Below, in pieces: positions 63,049-64,000 of a DNA stretch of 64,000 nucleotides. Position 1 is the stretch's first letter, and every line of letters begins with the position of its first letter. This DNA comes from Tepidimonas sediminis (GTDB taxonomy: Bacteria > Pseudomonadota > Gammaproteobacteria > Burkholderiales > Burkholderiaceae_C). Location: contig NZ_VJND01000001.1 in NCBI RefSeq assembly GCF_007556605.1, forward strand, positions 310,001 to 374,000, in the 5' to 3' direction. The notes beneath the pieces were generated by a model. It did not search any database. It had not been told where the DNA came from and saw only the letters and a program-made list of their open reading frames with translations. The position numbers and the translations under genes are program-made.

Positions 63049-64000
63049 TCAGTGCGCCACCCACTGGATCGAGTCGAGGTCGACGCCTTCCTGGTACAGC
63101 TCCCACAGCGGCGAGAGCTCGCGCAGCTTGGCGACGTTGGCCTTGATGGCCTCGATGGCGTAGTCCACGTCGGCCTCGGTGGTCCAGCGGCCGATCGTGA
63201 TGCGCAGGCTGCTGTGGGCCAGCTCGTCGCTGCGGCCCAGCGCCCGCAGCACGTAGCTCGGCTCCAGGCTCGCCGAGGTGCAGGCCGAGCCGCTGGAGAC
63301 GGCCACGCCCTTGATGCCCATGATCAGCGATTCGCCCTCGACGTAGTTGAAGCTCATGTTGAGGTTGTGCGGCACGCGCCGGGTCGGGTGGCCGTTGATG
63401 TAGGACTGCTCGATCTGCGTCAGCCCCGCCACCAGCCGCTCGTGCAGGCGGCGAATGCGCGGCAGTTCGGTGGGCATCTCGGCCTTGGCGATGGCGAACG
63501 CCTCGCCCATGCCGACGCACTGATGCGTGGCCAGCGTGCCCGAACGCAGGCCGCGCTCGTGCCCGCCGCCGTGCATCTGCGCCTCCAGCCGCACGCGCGG
63601 CTTGCGCCGCACGTACAGCGCCCCGATCCCCTTCGGCCCGTAGGTCTTGTGCGAGGCCAGGCTCATCAGGTCGATGGGCAGCTCGCGCAGGTCGATCTCG
63701 ACCTTGCCGGTGGCCTGCGCGGCGTCGCAGTGAAAGATCACCCCCTTCTCACGGCAGATGGCGCCAATGGCGGCCACGTCCTGGATGACGCCGATCTCGT
63801 TGTTGACCAGCATCACGCTGGCCAGGATGGTGTCGGGGCGCAGCGCGGCGCGAAACGCCTCCAGGTCGACCAGGCCGTCGGGCTGCACGTCGAGGTAGGT
63901 CACCTCGAAGCCCTCACGCTCCAGATGCCGGCAGGTGTCCAGCACCGCCTTGTGCTCGGTCTTGACGGTGACGATGTGGCGGCCACGGTCCTTGTAGAAG
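63049..64000 (-). CDS. iscS: Cysteine desulfurase IscS (N-terminus beyond window)
   Basis: The last ~316 residues of IscS. It takes sulfur from cysteine for Fe-S cluster, thiamine and tRNA thiolation pathways. The PLP lysine is in [12 protein letters not shown] and the active-site cysteine loop is [20 protein letters not shown]. The frame is open to the right edge (…[15 protein letters not shown]), so the start lies outside. It heads the isc operon; an iscR upstream would be expected but is not visible. Confidence 0.97.
   Translation of the reverse strand, partial: FYKDRGRHIVTVKTEHKAVLDTCRHLEREGFEVTYLDVQPDGLVDLEAFRAALRPDTILASVMLVNNEIGVIQDVAAIGAICREKGVIFHCDAAQATGKVEIDLRELPIDLMSLASHKTYGPKGIGALYVRRKPRVRLEAQMHGGGHERGLRSGTLATHQCVGMGEAFAIAKAEMPTELPRIRRLHERLVAGLTQIEQSYINGHPTRRVPHNLNMSFNYVEGESLIMGIKGVAVSSGSACTSASLEPSYVLRALGRSDELAHSSLRITIGRWTTEADVDYAIEAIKANVAKLRELSPLWELYQEGVDLDSIQWVAH

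Overview
The window is about 70% GC, gene-dense and free of mobile elements. It reads as a chromosomal segment of a betaproteobacterium, most likely Burkholderiales. The basis is the amino-acid identity of the housekeeping proteins (GuaA, PurL, OdhA/SucB/Lpd, Isc, PrpE), the mltG-tmk-holB-pilZ-tatD gene order, and the presence of both a cyanophycin synthetase pair and a periplasmic thiosulfate-oxidising Sox set. A thermophilic or freshwater Comamonadaceae/Sphaerotilaceae-type host would fit, but the genus cannot be settled from the sequence alone. No gene-free stretch exceeds 300 bases; the longest non-coding gaps (about 170-220 bases: 14945-15161, 30938-31155, 38173-38391, 42695-42865, 55935-56141) look like promoter regions.

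Layout. 1-2969 (+): end of guaA, tadA with an unusual C-terminal extension, ldcA. 2994-10699: cyanophycin locus, with cphA2-like and cphA genes on the minus strand and, divergently, an ABC exporter-like protein plus a DUF1854 protein. 10726-14944 (-): polar/basic amino-acid ABC transporter (binding protein, two permeases, ATPase) with an AstE-like deacylase inside the operon. 15162-21439 (-): a tightly overlapping operon mltG - glycosyltransferase - tmk - holB - pilZ - tatD - ankyrin protein. 21550-23356 (+): ygfZ and an NRDE (TANGO2-type) protein. 23299-24168 (-): thioesterase-GNAT fusion. 24221-26233 (+): rlhA. 26240-30937 (-): hemerythrin (behind an FNR-family-like site) and purL. 31156-35732 (+): Liv-type ABC transporter. 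35842-38172 (-): soxYZAX with an intrinsic terminator.

38392-42694: an isochorismatase-type hydrolase, an NlpC/P60 lipoprotein, a YdcH-type small protein, and a CobW-type GTPase paired with a periplasmic beta-propeller. 42866-46588: Orn/Lys/Arg decarboxylase divergent from an NfeD-like/SPFH pair, then tRNA-Ser(GGA). 46847-50234 (-): GGDEF-EAL protein and zapE. 50254-55934 (-): the complete 2-oxoglutarate dehydrogenase operon sucA-sucB-lpdA. 56142-58486 (-): an ArsR-family regulator with a clear promoter and flanking inverted repeat, and prpE. 58598-64000 (-): terminator, tRNA-Val(CAC), dnaQ and the isc operon (iscS-iscU-iscA-hscB-hscA-fdx), cut by the right edge in iscS.

How they work together. 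Nitrogen and arginine handling is concentrated on the left: cyanophycin (Asp-Arg polymer) synthesis beside an amino-acid importer that could supply arginine. The sulfur theme links soxYZAX, the Isc operon and an ArsR regulator whose cysteine placement resembles persulfide sensors. The part most deserving further work is the cphA2/cphA cluster with its divergent, translationally coupled zinc-ribbon ABC protein and DUF1854 protein, whose function is not established.
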